Assembly (NCBI RefSeq): GCF_002532045.1
Contig: NZ_NWTG01000039.1
Location: 1-51,280 of the forward strand
DNA length: 51,280 nt
Reading direction: 5' to 3'
Source: Bradyrhizobium sp. C9
GTDB taxonomy: Bacteria > Pseudomonadota > Alphaproteobacteria > Rhizobiales > Xanthobacteraceae
Positions 8,508 through 15,404 of this stretch are shown here, piece after piece. Position numbers and translations under genes: made by a program. Within the stretch, counting starts at the first letter, position 1; each line of letters opens with the position of its first letter. The notes below the pieces were generated by a model that ran no database searches, had not been told where the DNA came from, and saw only the letters and a program-made list of their open reading frames with translations.

Positions 8508-8888
8508 ATGAACCTGATTCAGCAGCTCGAAAAAGAGCAGTTCGACAAGCTCGCCGCCACCAAGACCATCCCGGAATTCGGCCCCGGCGATACCGTCATC
8601 GTCAACGTGAAGGTGGTCGAAGGCGAACGCACCCGCGTGCAGGCCTATGAAGGCGTCTGCATCGGCCGTTCCGGCCACGGCCTCAACGAGAGCTTCACCG
8701 TGCGCAAGATTTCGTACGGCGAGGGCGTCGAGCGCGTTTTCCCGGTGATGTCGCCGATGATCGACTCGATCAAGGTCGTGCGTCGCGGCAAGGTGCGTCG
8801 CGCCAAGCTCTATTACCTGCGCAGCCTGCGCGGCAAGTCGGCCCGCATCGTCGAGAAGCAGGACCGCCAGACCGCCGTCGGCGAATAA
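8508..8888 (+). CDS. rplS: 50S ribosomal protein bL19
   Basis: Large-subunit protein bL19, at the interface with the small subunit. The 126-residue product opens with MNLIQQLEKEQFDKLAA and carries the signature KISYGEGVERVFPVMSP and the basic stretch RRGKVRRAKLYYLR. The start is ATG 8508, preceded by GGAG; in-frame TTG 8463 and ATG 8496 upstream would only add a non-conserved leader. It ends the translation block and is followed by a strong terminator. Confidence 0.97.
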   Translation: MNLIQQLEKEQFDKLAATKTIPEFGPGDTVIVNVKVVEGERTRVQAYEGVCIGRSGHGLNESFTVRKISYGEGVERVFPVMSPMIDSIKVVRRGKVRRAKLYYLRSLRGKSARIVEKQDRQTAVGE

Positions 8889-8913
8889 CTCTTCCCTTCA
8901 GGGATCGTGGTCG

Positions 8914-8941
8914 AAAGCGCGGGGCTTGCCCCGCGCTTTTT
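8914..8941 (+). terminator. Rho-independent terminator after rplS
   Basis: A stem of AAAGCGCGGGG (8914-8924) against CCCCGCGCTTT with a CTTG loop, running into a T-run (8937-8941). It lies 25 bases after the rplS stop and ends the trmD-rplS transcript. Confidence 0.9.
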
Positions 8942-9016
8942 CGTTGCGGCATACCTATCTGACGAGCAGGCCCGCGCATCGATCGATTGTCGCGGGCGCA
9001 AGCCCTGTGTTAGAAA

Positions 9017-9033
9017 TTTAGAATGGTTCCGGA
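9017..9033 (+). promoter_or_regulatory. Possible iron control element (Irr-type) upstream of leuC
   Basis: TTTAGAATGGTTCCGGA matches the Irr iron-control-element pattern TTTAGAA-N3-TTCTAAA at 11 of 14 defined positions: a perfect left half and a weak right half. A second TTAGAA (9010-9015) lies just before it. It sits 200 bases upstream of leuC, in a gene-free gap (8889-9232) that otherwise holds the rplS terminator. leuC encodes an Fe-S enzyme, which makes iron control plausible, but the right half-site is poor. Confidence 0.35.
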
Positions 9034-9232
9034 TCAAGCAAGCCAGCCCTGCCAGCGCGTCGTGATCGACGATCGCTCGCGGCTGCCCGGCCGCTTCTTC
9101 GGACGTTTTGCGACGTCGGCAACATCAGAGCTTACGCGCGCAGCGTAACGCTGCCTGGACGCTGTCGCCTGCTCGCGCGCCGAGATGCGCTTAACGCCAT
9201 TCACCACTGAATTTCTTCTGGAGCTGAAGCTC

Positions 9233-10639
9233 ATGTCCAAACCGACCACGCTGTACGACAAGATCTGGAACGACCATCTGGTTCACGAGGCCGAGGACGG
9301 CACCTGCCTGCTCTATATCGATCGCCATCTGGTGCACGAGGTGACCTCGCCGCAGGCGTTCGAAGGCCTGCGTGCCGCCGGCCGCAAGGTGCACGCGCCC
9401 GAGAAGACGCTCGCCGTCGTCGACCACAACATCCCGACCACCGATCGCTCGAAGCCGAACCCCGATCCTGAAAGCATCGAACAGATGCGGGTGATGGCGG
9501 AGAACGCCAAGGAATTCGGCATCGAATATTACAACGAGTTCGACAAGCGTCAGGGCATCGTCCACGTCATCGGCCCGGAGCAGGGTTTCACGCTGCCCGG
9601 CACCACCATCGTTTGCGGTGACAGCCACACCTCGACGCATGGCGCGTTCGGCGCGCTCGCGCACGGCATCGGCACCTCTGAGGTCGAGCACGTGCTGGCG
9701 ACGCAGACGCTGATCCAGAAGAAGGCCAAGAACATGCGCGCGATCGTCGACGGCAAATTGCCCGACGGCGTGACCGGCAAGGACATCATCCTGGCGATCA
9801 TCGGCGAGATCGGCACCGCCGGCGGCACCGGCTATGTGCTGGAATATGCCGGCGAGGCGATCCGTGCGCTTTCGATGGAAGGCCGCATGACGGTCTGCAA
9901 CATGTCGATCGAAGGCGGCGCGCGCGCCGGCCTGGTTGCGCCCGACCAGAAGGCGTTCGACTTCCTGCGCGACCGCCCGAAGGCGCCGAAGGGCGCCGCC
10001 TGGGACGCCGCGATGCGCTACTGGGAGACGCTGCGCTCCGACGAGGGCGCGCATTTCGATCACGAACTGCGGCTGGACGCAGCAAAACTGCCGCCGATCG
10101 TCACCTGGGGCACCAGCCCTGAAGACGTCATCTCGGTGACCGGCTTCGTGCCCGATCCCGACAAGATCGCGGATGAAGCGAAGCGGCTCTCCAAGCACCG
10201 CGCGCTGAAATATATGGGCTTGAGCGCCGGCACCAAGATCACCGACATCAAGCTCGACCGCGTCTTCATCGGCTCCTGCACCAACGGCCGCATCGAGGAC
10301 CTGCGCGCCGCGGCGAAGGTCGCCGAGGGCAAGACCGTCAACGCCAACGTCAACGCGATGATCGTGCCGGGCTCGGGCATCGTGAAGGAACAGGCGGAAG
10401 CCGAAGGCCTCGACAAGATCTTCATTGCGGCCGGCTTCGAATGGCGCGAGCCGGGTTGCTCGATGTGCCTGGCGATGAACCCGGACAAGCTGAAGCCGGA
10501 AGAGCGCTGTGCCTCGACCTCGAACCGCAACTTCGAGGGCCGTCAGGGCTTCAAGGGCCGCACCCATCTGGTGTCGCCCGCGATGGCCGCGGCCGCCGCG
10601 ATCGCCGGCCACTTCGTCGACGTCCGCGACTGGCGGTAA
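9233..10639 (+). CDS. leuC: 3-isopropylmalate dehydratase, large subunit
   Basis: LeuC, with LeuD, isomerises 2-isopropylmalate to 3-isopropylmalate in leucine synthesis. The 468-residue aconitase-family protein starts SKPTTLYDKIWNDHLV and has CGDSHTSTHGAFGALAHGIG. The three [4Fe-4S] ligands are visible: C349 in GSCTNGR and C409/C412 in CSMC. ATG 9233 is chosen over ATG 9185 because GGAG lies nine bases upstream and the family N terminus begins here. Its partner leuD lies 2.8 kb downstream rather than adjacent. Confidence 0.97.
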   Translation: MSKPTTLYDKIWNDHLVHEAEDGTCLLYIDRHLVHEVTSPQAFEGLRAAGRKVHAPEKTLAVVDHNIPTTDRSKPNPDPESIEQMRVMAENAKEFGIEYYNEFDKRQGIVHVIGPEQGFTLPGTTIVCGDSHTSTHGAFGALAHGIGTSEVEHVLATQTLIQKKAKNMRAIVDGKLPDGVTGKDIILAIIGEIGTAGGTGYVLEYAGEAIRALSMEGRMTVCNMSIEGGARAGLVAPDQKAFDFLRDRPKAPKGAAWDAAMRYWETLRSDEGAHFDHELRLDAAKLPPIVTWGTSPEDVISVTGFVPDPDKIADEAKRLSKHRALKYMGLSAGTKITDIKLDRVFIGSCTNGRIEDLRAAAKVAEGKTVNANVNAMIVPGSGIVKEQAEAEGLDKIFIAAGFEWREPGCSMCLAMNPDKLKPEERCASTSNRNFEGRQGFKGRTHLVSPAMAAAAAIAGHFVDVRDWR

Positions 10640-10655
10640 GGTAAGCGCGGGAGCT

Positions 10656-10680
10656 TCGGTTCTGACCAGATCAGAACCGA
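10656..10680 (+). terminator. Strong hairpin after leuC
   Basis: A perfect 10-base stem, TCGGTTCTGA (10656-10665) and TCAGAACCGA (10671-10680), with a CCAGA loop, 16 bases after the leuC stop. No T-run follows directly (only a mixed pyrimidine stretch at 10689-10698), so it may be a weak terminator or an mRNA 3'-end stabiliser. Confidence 0.5.
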
Positions 10681-10696
10681 GGCCCGATTCTCTTCT

Positions 10697-10745
10697 TTGA
10701 CGCGTTTTCTTCACGCGAACCGGATTCCACTTCGCTCGAAAACGC
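10697..10745. repeat. Short palindromic repeat (family C, copy 1)
   Basis: A 49-base element with eight-base inverted ends, GCGTTTTC and GAAAACGC, and a conserved inner GCGAACCGG. It is nearly identical to the copy at 11974-12021, 1.28 kb away. It lies between leuC and a small orphan gene. Confidence 0.8.
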
Positions 10746-10842
10746 TATGGCTTGTCTCAAGCTCGAGCCGTTGTGGAAACGGCTCGTTAACGTGACGTAC
10801 GCACACTGGCCCCCGCGAAGACAGGTTTCGTGGGAGCCGGAC

Positions 10843-11052
10843 GTGGCCGACAAGAGCGAATTCGTCGACATGATCAGTGAGGCGACACGGCAGAAGCGCC
10901 GTCGCGCCACACCACGCATCATCGATCCGCTACCTGAGGTGAAGGAAACCTCGCGCCTCAGCCACTGGCCGCCGGAGCGCTGGACGCAATGGCGGATGGA
11001 AAACCTGACGCCGTGGAAGATAAAGTCCTGGAAGCTGAAGAATTGGGACTAG
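10843..11052 (+). CDS. Small basic, Trp-rich hypothetical protein
   Basis: Not recognised as any family. The product has 69 residues, is basic in the middle (RQKRRRATPR) and very rich in Trp towards the end (SHWPPERWTQWRMENLTPWK). It has no signal peptide or membrane segment. GTG 10843 was chosen because GGGAG stands six bases upstream. A longer reading from 10747 would run out of the preceding repeat and is unlikely. The N-terminal DKSEFVDMI resembles DKSEFVEII in the ABC exporter at 44249. A hairpin at 11081 may end the transcript. Confidence 0.6.
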   Translation: MADKSEFVDMISEATRQKRRRATPRIIDPLPEVKETSRLSHWPPERWTQWRMENLTPWKIKSWKLKNWD

Positions 11053-11080
11053 CGCTCTCCAGCGAGAGCGACCTGACAAA

Positions 11081-11100
11081 CGGGCGCCGTGAGGCGCCCG
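11081..11100 (+). terminator. Hairpin after the small Trp-rich gene
   Basis: A perfect eight-base stem, CGGGCGCC (11081-11088) and GGCGCCCG (11093-11100), with a GTGA loop, followed by a weak pyrimidine stretch (CTGTCATTTC). It lies 28 bases after the stop of the 69-residue gene. It is probably a modest terminator. Confidence 0.5.
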
Positions 11101-11193
11101 CTGTCATTTCAGCTTGCCTGCAAAGGGCGGCCCGGCGACCGGAGCCGCTCCTACGCTTGCCCAGCAGAGCCGCGCACAGCGCGGCTGCGCGGC

Positions 11194-11532
11194 TCACCAG
11201 AACGGGCCGAACCCGAAGCCAAAGGTGAACGGCGCCGGCACAGCATATGGATACGGCCGATAGTAATAAGGCCGCCCGTAATAATAGGAGCCGTACGGCC
11301 GGTAATAGGAATAGGGCTGGTAGTACGGCCGGTAATAAGGCCGGTAGCCGCGGTGATAATGGTGACGATGGTAATGGCGATGATGGCGCTGCGCGCTGAA
11401 GTCGGTCGCCTGGCCTGCCTGCCGCTGTTGTGCCGCGGCGTGCGGCTTGGCTGATGCCGCGGCACCTGCCGATGCCGGCGCCGTCAATGCGAATGCGCAA
11501 GCGACCGCGGCAACACCGATCCATTTCATCAT
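11194..11532 (-). CDS. Secreted Tyr/His/Arg-rich low-complexity protein
   Basis: A 112-residue hypothetical protein. Residues 1-22 (MMKWIGVAAVACAFALTAPA) form a signal peptide cleaved near ASAGA. From about residue 47 the mature part is mostly His, Tyr, Arg, Pro and Gly, with a His-rich block (RHHRHYHRHHYHRG) followed by repeated YRPYY and PYYYRPY units, ending GFGFGPFW. The start is ATG 11532, with CAGGAG six bases upstream. Similar short exported proteins occur in rhizobia without a known role. Metal or surface binding is possible from the His clusters but is inference. It lies in a run of small exported genes between leuC and leuD. Confidence 0.75.
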   Translation of the reverse strand: MMKWIGVAAVACAFALTAPASAGAAASAKPHAAAQQRQAGQATDFSAQRHHRHYHRHHYHRGYRPYYRPYYQPYSYYRPYGSYYYGRPYYYRPYPYAVPAPFTFGFGFGPFW

Positions 11533-11659
11533 GATCAACTCCTGCAGATTGCGATTGATCGCATCTCGGGCGTGCGAATCTGCCGGATTGATGGCTGCGA
11601 ATGACAACAGGCCCGCTACTCACGGGCCTGTGTCTCAACTGCGCTGATACGCCGCGCGA

Positions 11660-11914
11660 TCAGCGGCGCCAGTGGCCGCGATGGCCCCAGCCGCGGTGGT
11701 GTCCGCGACCCCAACCACGGTGATGTCCGCGACCCCAGCCACCGTGATGTCCATGGCCCCAGCGTACCTGGGTGGTCGTCTGGTTCGCGTTGTCCTGAAC
11801 CACTGCGGCAGTGCCCGGAGTCGCGAGCGACATCGCGCTCGCGCGCTCGGCCGGCGCCGCCAAAACCAGCACGGCACCGACGGCCGCGAGCCCCAGAACT
11901 TTCATCACCTTCAT
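11660..11914 (-). CDS. Secreted Gly/His/Trp-rich repeat protein
   Basis: An 84-residue hypothetical protein with a signal peptide (MKVMKVLGLAAVGAVLVLAA, cleavage near ASA at about residue 27). A short Ala/Gln/Thr-rich linker follows, and then tandem WGRGHHRG-type octapeptides from residue 52 to the end. The DNA behind them is a 24-base tandem repeat. The start is ATG 11914, with AAGGAG seven bases upstream. It is in the same orientation as the Tyr/His-rich gene 128 bases further along, so the two may be co-expressed. The function is unknown; the regular His/Trp spacing suggests metal or ligand binding. Confidence 0.75.
   Translation of the reverse strand: MKVMKVLGLAAVGAVLVLAAPAERASAMSLATPGTAAVVQDNANQTTTQVRWGHGHHGGWGRGHHRGWGRGHHRGWGHRGHWRR
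11689..11760. repeat. Three tandem 24-base repeats within a coding gene
   Basis: Units at 11689-11712, 11713-11736 and 11737-11760 share the core GTGATGTCCGCGACCCC or close variants. Each unit encodes eight residues (Trp-Gly-Arg/His-Gly-His-His type) of the Gly/His/Trp-rich protein. The length keeps the reading frame, so unit number could vary without disruption. Confidence 0.85.
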
Positions 11915-11973
11915 GAGTTTTCTCCTTGATCCCTTGATGTCACGCCTTGCAACGACGACTCGAGCTTCTTGCC

Positions 11974-12021
11974 TTGACGCGTTTTCTTCGTGCGAACCGG
12001 GATCCGCCTCGCTCGAAAACG
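11974..12021. repeat. Short palindromic repeat (family C, copy 2)
   Basis: A second copy of the element at 10697-10745, in the same orientation, with the same GCGTTTTC/GAAAACGC ends and GCGAACCGG core. It occupies much of the 319-base gap between the Gly/His/Trp-rich gene and the small membrane-protein gene (11915-12233). The rest of that gap shows no gene or clear signal. Confidence 0.8.
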
Positions 12022-12233
12022 CCCTGGCATTCGAATCGACCCCCGTTGCCGCGACGCAGATCGCAAGCAGAATGCGGGCGACGTGAATGGGATATGAATG
12101 ACTGCGCCACGAGGGTGAATGCCGCTGGCGCGCGCAGGTTCCGGCACAGCCGCTGGAATTTTCATGTCTGTGCATAAAACCGGCTTAGACGATGGTCGTA
12201 TGTTTGTGAGGAGCCTCTCGCAGGAGATCACCG

Positions 12234-12455
12234 ATGACCCAACATGGCTCGCACAAATGGTTCACGCTCGGCGCGGCAGCGCTCGCTGGTTCCGTGATTT
12301 CAATTGATGTCGCGCTCGCTTCGCAAGGACCGGGCGGCGGCATGGGAACGGCAAGCCATTTCACGCAAATGCTGATGGCGCTCGCGGTCTATGGAACGGC
12401 AGGAGCGGTTGTCGCAGCTGGACTGATCGGCGCTTTGCGCCAGCGTCTACTCTAG
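12234..12455 (+). CDS. Small two-segment membrane protein, hypothetical
   Basis: A 73-residue protein of unknown function. Residues about 11-30 (TLGAAALAGSVISIDVALAS) form an apolar segment that may be a signal peptide ending at ALAS. Residues about 46-67 (LMALAVYGTAGAVVAAGLIG) form a membrane helix, followed by the basic end RQRLL. The start is ATG 12234, behind CAGGAG at a good distance. It converges with the secreted gene at 12479, with 23 bases between the stops. Confidence 0.65.
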   Translation: MTQHGSHKWFTLGAAALAGSVISIDVALASQGPGGGMGTASHFTQMLMALAVYGTAGAVVAAGLIGALRQRLL

Positions 12456-12478
12456 CTGCCGCGTTGCTCGAAGACGAG

Positions 12479-12805
12479 CTAGCCCGGGCGCCAGAAGCAG
12501 TTCATGCGCGGCGTGATCACGGTGCCGCTCGGCCGGTGCTCCTGCACATAGGTTGCAGTGCAATCGCGCACGGCGTTCGGACCGGGATTGTAGCGCGGGA
12601 TGACATCCGGCTCCCAATGATCGGGCCGCGACCGGTAGATCGGCACCCGCCTGAGCCGGCGGTGCTCGACGACCCGCTCGCGCACGACCGGCGCCGGCTC
12701 ACCGATGCGCGCTTCGGCCGCCGCGCTCTGTGCCCGCGCCTCTCCCGCCGGCAGCGAAAGCCCGACTGCCACCGCCAACAGTGTTGCCGCCACGATCCGT
12801 TTCAT
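12479..12805 (-). CDS. Secreted two-cysteine hypothetical protein
   Basis: A 108-residue protein with a signal peptide (MKRIVAATLLAVAVGLSLPA, cleavage near ARA/Q at about residue 26). The mature part is Arg/Pro-rich (RRLRRVPIYRSRPDHW) and ends in a short conserved-looking region with two Cys, VRDCTATYV and MNCFWRPG, which could form a disulfide. The start is ATG 12805, with GGGTGG four bases upstream; the reading frame runs open further upstream, antisense to the metallopeptidase, but lacks a better start. The family is not recognised beyond being typical of small exported rhizobial proteins. Confidence 0.7.
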   Translation of the reverse strand: MKRIVAATLLAVAVGLSLPAGEARAQSAAAEARIGEPAPVVRERVVEHRRLRRVPIYRSRPDHWEPDVIPRYNPGPNAVRDCTATYVQEHRPSGTVITPRMNCFWRPG

Positions 12806-12919
12806 CACGCCACCCAAGCCCCGTTCTTGAGCCTCAATCTTGGGCCGCACGGTCTCCCATTGCACCGCCAAGGTCAACTGCGCTGGCGCCGGCTGAGGCA
12901 CTCGCGCTAAAGGAGTGTC

Positions 12920-13318
12920 ATGTGGACCACAGAAAAAGCTCCCTCGCTCGCCGAGATGGAGGCCGTGGCGCACGAAATCTTCGAGCGCCTGCCTCCGACG
13001 TTCCGGGCCCTCTGCGAGGGCCTGATCATCCGTGTCGACGACTTCCCGGCCGACGAGGTGCTCGACGAGATGCAGGCCGAGAGCGAGTTCGACCTGCTCG
13101 GCCTGTTTCACGGCATCGGCCTGCCGCAGCAGAGCCATGGCGACGTGGCCCGGCTGCCCAATTTGGTCTGGCTCTACCGGCGGCCGATCCTGGACTACTG
13201 GGCGGAGCACGACGAAACCCTCGGCCACATCGTCCGCCACGTGCTGATCCATGAAATTGGGCACCATTTCGGCCTCTCCGACGCCGATATGGAGGCGATT
13301 GAGGCAGAAGCGGGCTAG
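12920..13318 (+). CDS. Minimal metallopeptidase (zincin-like, COG3824)
   Basis: A 132-residue protein of the short zincin-like family. The zinc motif HEIGHHFGLSD lies at residues 111-121 (H111, E112, H115, with D121 as possible third ligand). Upstream is DLLGLFHGIGLPQQS, typical of this group. There is no signal peptide, so it is cytoplasmic. The start is ATG 12920, behind AAAGGAG. It is divergent from the secreted two-Cys gene and lies 86 bases before leuD in the same direction. The substrates of the family are unknown. Confidence 0.9.
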   Translation: MWTTEKAPSLAEMEAVAHEIFERLPPTFRALCEGLIIRVDDFPADEVLDEMQAESEFDLLGLFHGIGLPQQSHGDVARLPNLVWLYRRPILDYWAEHDETLGHIVRHVLIHEIGHHFGLSDADMEAIEAEAG

Positions 13319-13404
13319 CCCTGCGGAAATGGCCCTTTTACCGCTGTCACATTCGCGATAAACACCCGGACCCTATCCCCTATTTTTGCCCGGGAAGAGC
13401 ACCG

Positions 13405-14007
13405 ATGGACAAGTTCACCACGCTGGAAGGCGTCGCGGCACCGCTGAAGATCATCAATGTCGACACCGACATGATCATTCCGAAGCAGTACCTCAAGACC
13501 ATCAAGCGCACCGGCCTTGGCAAGGGGCTTTTCTCCGAGCAGCGCTACAAGGATGACGGCAGCGAGAACCCCGATTTCGTCCTCAACCAGTCCGCCTATC
13601 GCAACGCGAAGGTGCTGGTCGCCGGCGACAATTTCGGCTGCGGCTCGAGCCGCGAGCACGCGCCCTGGGCGCTGCTCGACTTCGGCATCCGCTGCGTGAT
13701 CTCGACCTCGTTCGGCGACATCTTTTACAACAACTGCTTCAAGAACGGCATCCTGCCGATCCGCGTGTCGCAGGAGGACCTCGACAAGCTGTTCGACGAT
13801 GCCGAGCGCGGCGCCAATGCGACGCTGACCATCGATCTGCCCAACCAGGAGATCCGCGGTCCCGACGGCGGCACGGTGAAGTTCGAGATCGATCCGTTCC
13901 GCAAGCACTGCCTGATCAACGGCCTCGACGACATCGGCCTGACGATGGAGAAGAAATCGTCGATCGACACCTTCGAGGCCAAGCTCAAGGAACGCGCCTG
14001 GGCCTGA
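13405..14007 (+). CDS. leuD: 3-isopropylmalate dehydratase, small subunit
   Basis: LeuD is the swivel domain that completes the LeuCD isomerase of leucine synthesis. The 200-residue protein has TLEGVAAPLKIINVDTDMII at the start, PKQYLKTIKRTGLGKGLF, and the active-site stretch GDNFGCGSSREHAPWAL. It continues to the end without truncation. The start is ATG 13405, with GGAAGAG upstream. A strong terminator follows. It is separated from leuC by six small genes. Confidence 0.97.
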   Translation: MDKFTTLEGVAAPLKIINVDTDMIIPKQYLKTIKRTGLGKGLFSEQRYKDDGSENPDFVLNQSAYRNAKVLVAGDNFGCGSSREHAPWALLDFGIRCVISTSFGDIFYNNCFKNGILPIRVSQEDLDKLFDDAERGANATLTIDLPNQEIRGPDGGTVKFEIDPFRKHCLINGLDDIGLTMEKKSSIDTFEAKLKERAWA

Positions 14008-14025
14008 GGTGCAACCGATCATCGC

Positions 14026-14058
14026 GCCCCGGTGCCTTCAGGTGCCGGGGCTTTTCTT
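14026..14058 (+). terminator. Rho-independent terminator after leuD
   Basis: GCCCCGG (14026-14032) pairs with CCGGGGC (14045-14051); the inner TGCC/GGTG extends the stem around a TTCA loop. A T-rich tail (TTTTCTTT, 14052-14059) follows. It is 18 bases after the leuD stop. Confidence 0.9.
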
Positions 14059-14100
14059 TGCGAAATTGTCTTCTCACGAACCTGCTGATGGCTGACGCGC

Positions 14101-14892
14101 ATGCTGCCTGACATCGTCACCTTCTGGCACGGCTCGATGGACGCGCTGCGCCGGACCTGTTTGCGCTCACAGCTGGCCGCCGGGCACAAGGTCACCGTCT
14201 ACAGTTTCGATCCAATCCCCGGGCTGCCCGACGGCATCGGCAACGCCGAGGCCGAGGCGGTGCTGCCGCATTCATTCTCGGAGCGGCTGCGTCCGGCCGA
14301 GCGCGACGGATCGTGGCGTGACTGGACCATCCTGCAGTTCAGCGACTTCTTCCGCATGCGGCTGATGAAGCAACGCGCCGGGCTCTGGCTCGACGCCGAT
14401 GTGCTGCTCTTGAAGGGCGTCGAGATCGATCCGGCAAAACCCTATTTCGCCTGGGAGCGGCCGCGGCAGCTTGGCAACTCGGTGCTGTACCTGCCATACA
14501 ACGATCCGATCGTACGCGCATTCGAAGCGCTGATGCAGCAGGACGAGCTGACGCCGGACTGGCTGGCGTTGCGCCACCGCCTGACCTTCGCGATGCGCAA
14601 GCTGCGCGGCAAATCCAATCGCCTGTCCGACATCCGCGTCGCGATCTTTGGCCCGGCTGCGCTCACCGCGCTCGCGCGCCGTGAAGGCGAGTTGCAGCAC
14701 GCGCTGCCGAAGCGCTCGTTCTACGCGGTGCACGCCGAACCAAGACTATTCTTCGAGCCGTCGGATGTTTCGCGCTACCTTGATGATCCCGGGATCATCG
14801 GCCTGCACATCTCCCCGAAGGGACGCGGCAAGGATGCGCCGATCCCCGGCAGTCTCTATGCCTGGGCGTCGGAGCGCTTTGGCCAGGCCTGA
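14101..14892 (+). CDS. DXD-type glycosyltransferase-like protein
   Basis: A 263-residue protein resembling the Gly_transf_sug/GT32-like group. The core is LQFSDFFRMRLMKQRAGLWL followed by DADVLL, with the nucleotide-sugar and metal-binding DXD at D98-D100. The N terminus (IVTFWHGSMDALRRTCLRSQ) matches the usual start of these enzymes. No membrane segment is seen, so it is probably cytoplasmic and acts on surface polysaccharide or glycolipid precursors. The start is ATG 14101, without a strong ribosome site. It stands alone after leuD, 76 bases before the DUF6455 gene. Donor and acceptor are unknown. Confidence 0.8.
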   Translation: MLPDIVTFWHGSMDALRRTCLRSQLAAGHKVTVYSFDPIPGLPDGIGNAEAEAVLPHSFSERLRPAERDGSWRDWTILQFSDFFRMRLMKQRAGLWLDADVLLLKGVEIDPAKPYFAWERPRQLGNSVLYLPYNDPIVRAFEALMQQDELTPDWLALRHRLTFAMRKLRGKSNRLSDIRVAIFGPAALTALARREGELQHALPKRSFYAVHAEPRLFFEPSDVSRYLDDPGIIGLHISPKGRGKDAPIPGSLYAWASERFGQA

Positions 14893-14968
14893 GCCGATTT
14901 GATCTGCCGCAAGGCTGGATTGCGCAGAAGGCGTCATATGGGGCAGCCGCTCTATATCGGAGGCGCCC

Positions 14969-15394
14969 ATGACCACCGAAGCCCAGTACCCCGTCGTTGA
15001 GTATCTGATCGATCTGTTTAGCAACTGGCTGAAGCATCAGCGCGAGCTTGGCGAACTGCGCGAACTGGACGACGCAAGCTTCAGCCAGATTGCGAGCGAC
15101 TTGCGGATCAGCCCCGAGGACCTCATGGCGTTGGCGCGCCAGGGGCCACACAGTGCGGACGAGCTGCCCATGCTGCTCGAGGCGCTCGGGATCGATCGGG
15201 AGAAGCTGGCCCGCGCCGAGACACTGGTGCTGCGCGACATGGAGCGAGTCTGCAGCCTGTGCGGCCACAAGCGGCAGTGCGACCATGATCTCGCTGCCGG
15301 TACCTCCGGTGCGTGCTATCAGCAATACTGTCCGAACGCCCCCACGATCGAAGCGCTGGGTGAGGCTGCAGGCCACGGCAGATCATCGTCTTGA
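14969..15394 (+). CDS. DUF6455 family protein with a five-Cys C terminus
   Basis: A 141-residue protein. The N-terminal 90 residues are helical and include a short helix-turn-helix-like stretch (FSQIASDLRISPEDLMALAR). The C-terminal part carries C95, C98, C104, C116 and C121 in the order CSLCGHKRQCDHDL and YQQYCPNAPTIEAL, the pattern I associate with DUF6455. The Cys set suggests a metal or Fe-S site. The start is ATG 14969, behind GGAGG. The cytochrome c gene begins 11 bases after its stop, so the two form an operon. Function unknown; a redox partner role is inference from the pairing. Confidence 0.8.
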   Translation: MTTEAQYPVVEYLIDLFSNWLKHQRELGELRELDDASFSQIASDLRISPEDLMALARQGPHSADELPMLLEALGIDREKLARAETLVLRDMERVCSLCGHKRQCDHDLAAGTSGACYQQYCPNAPTIEALGEAAGHGRSSS

Positions 15395-15404
15395 AGGTAC
15401 ATCG

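Noticed and set aside
9023..9148. A 41-codon reading frame in the leuC leader as a leucine attenuation peptide
   Set aside because: It has only two Leu codons, no run of them, no ribosome site and no following terminator/antiterminator pair.
9191..10714. Long antisense frame (about 507 codons) opposite leuC
   Set aside because: It is a mirror of GC-rich codon bias; leuC is certain, and the translation is a low-complexity Arg/Ala/Asp mix.
11689..11760. Regular repeats as a CRISPR array
   Set aside because: Units are contiguous without spacers and encode a protein repeat; no cas genes nearby.
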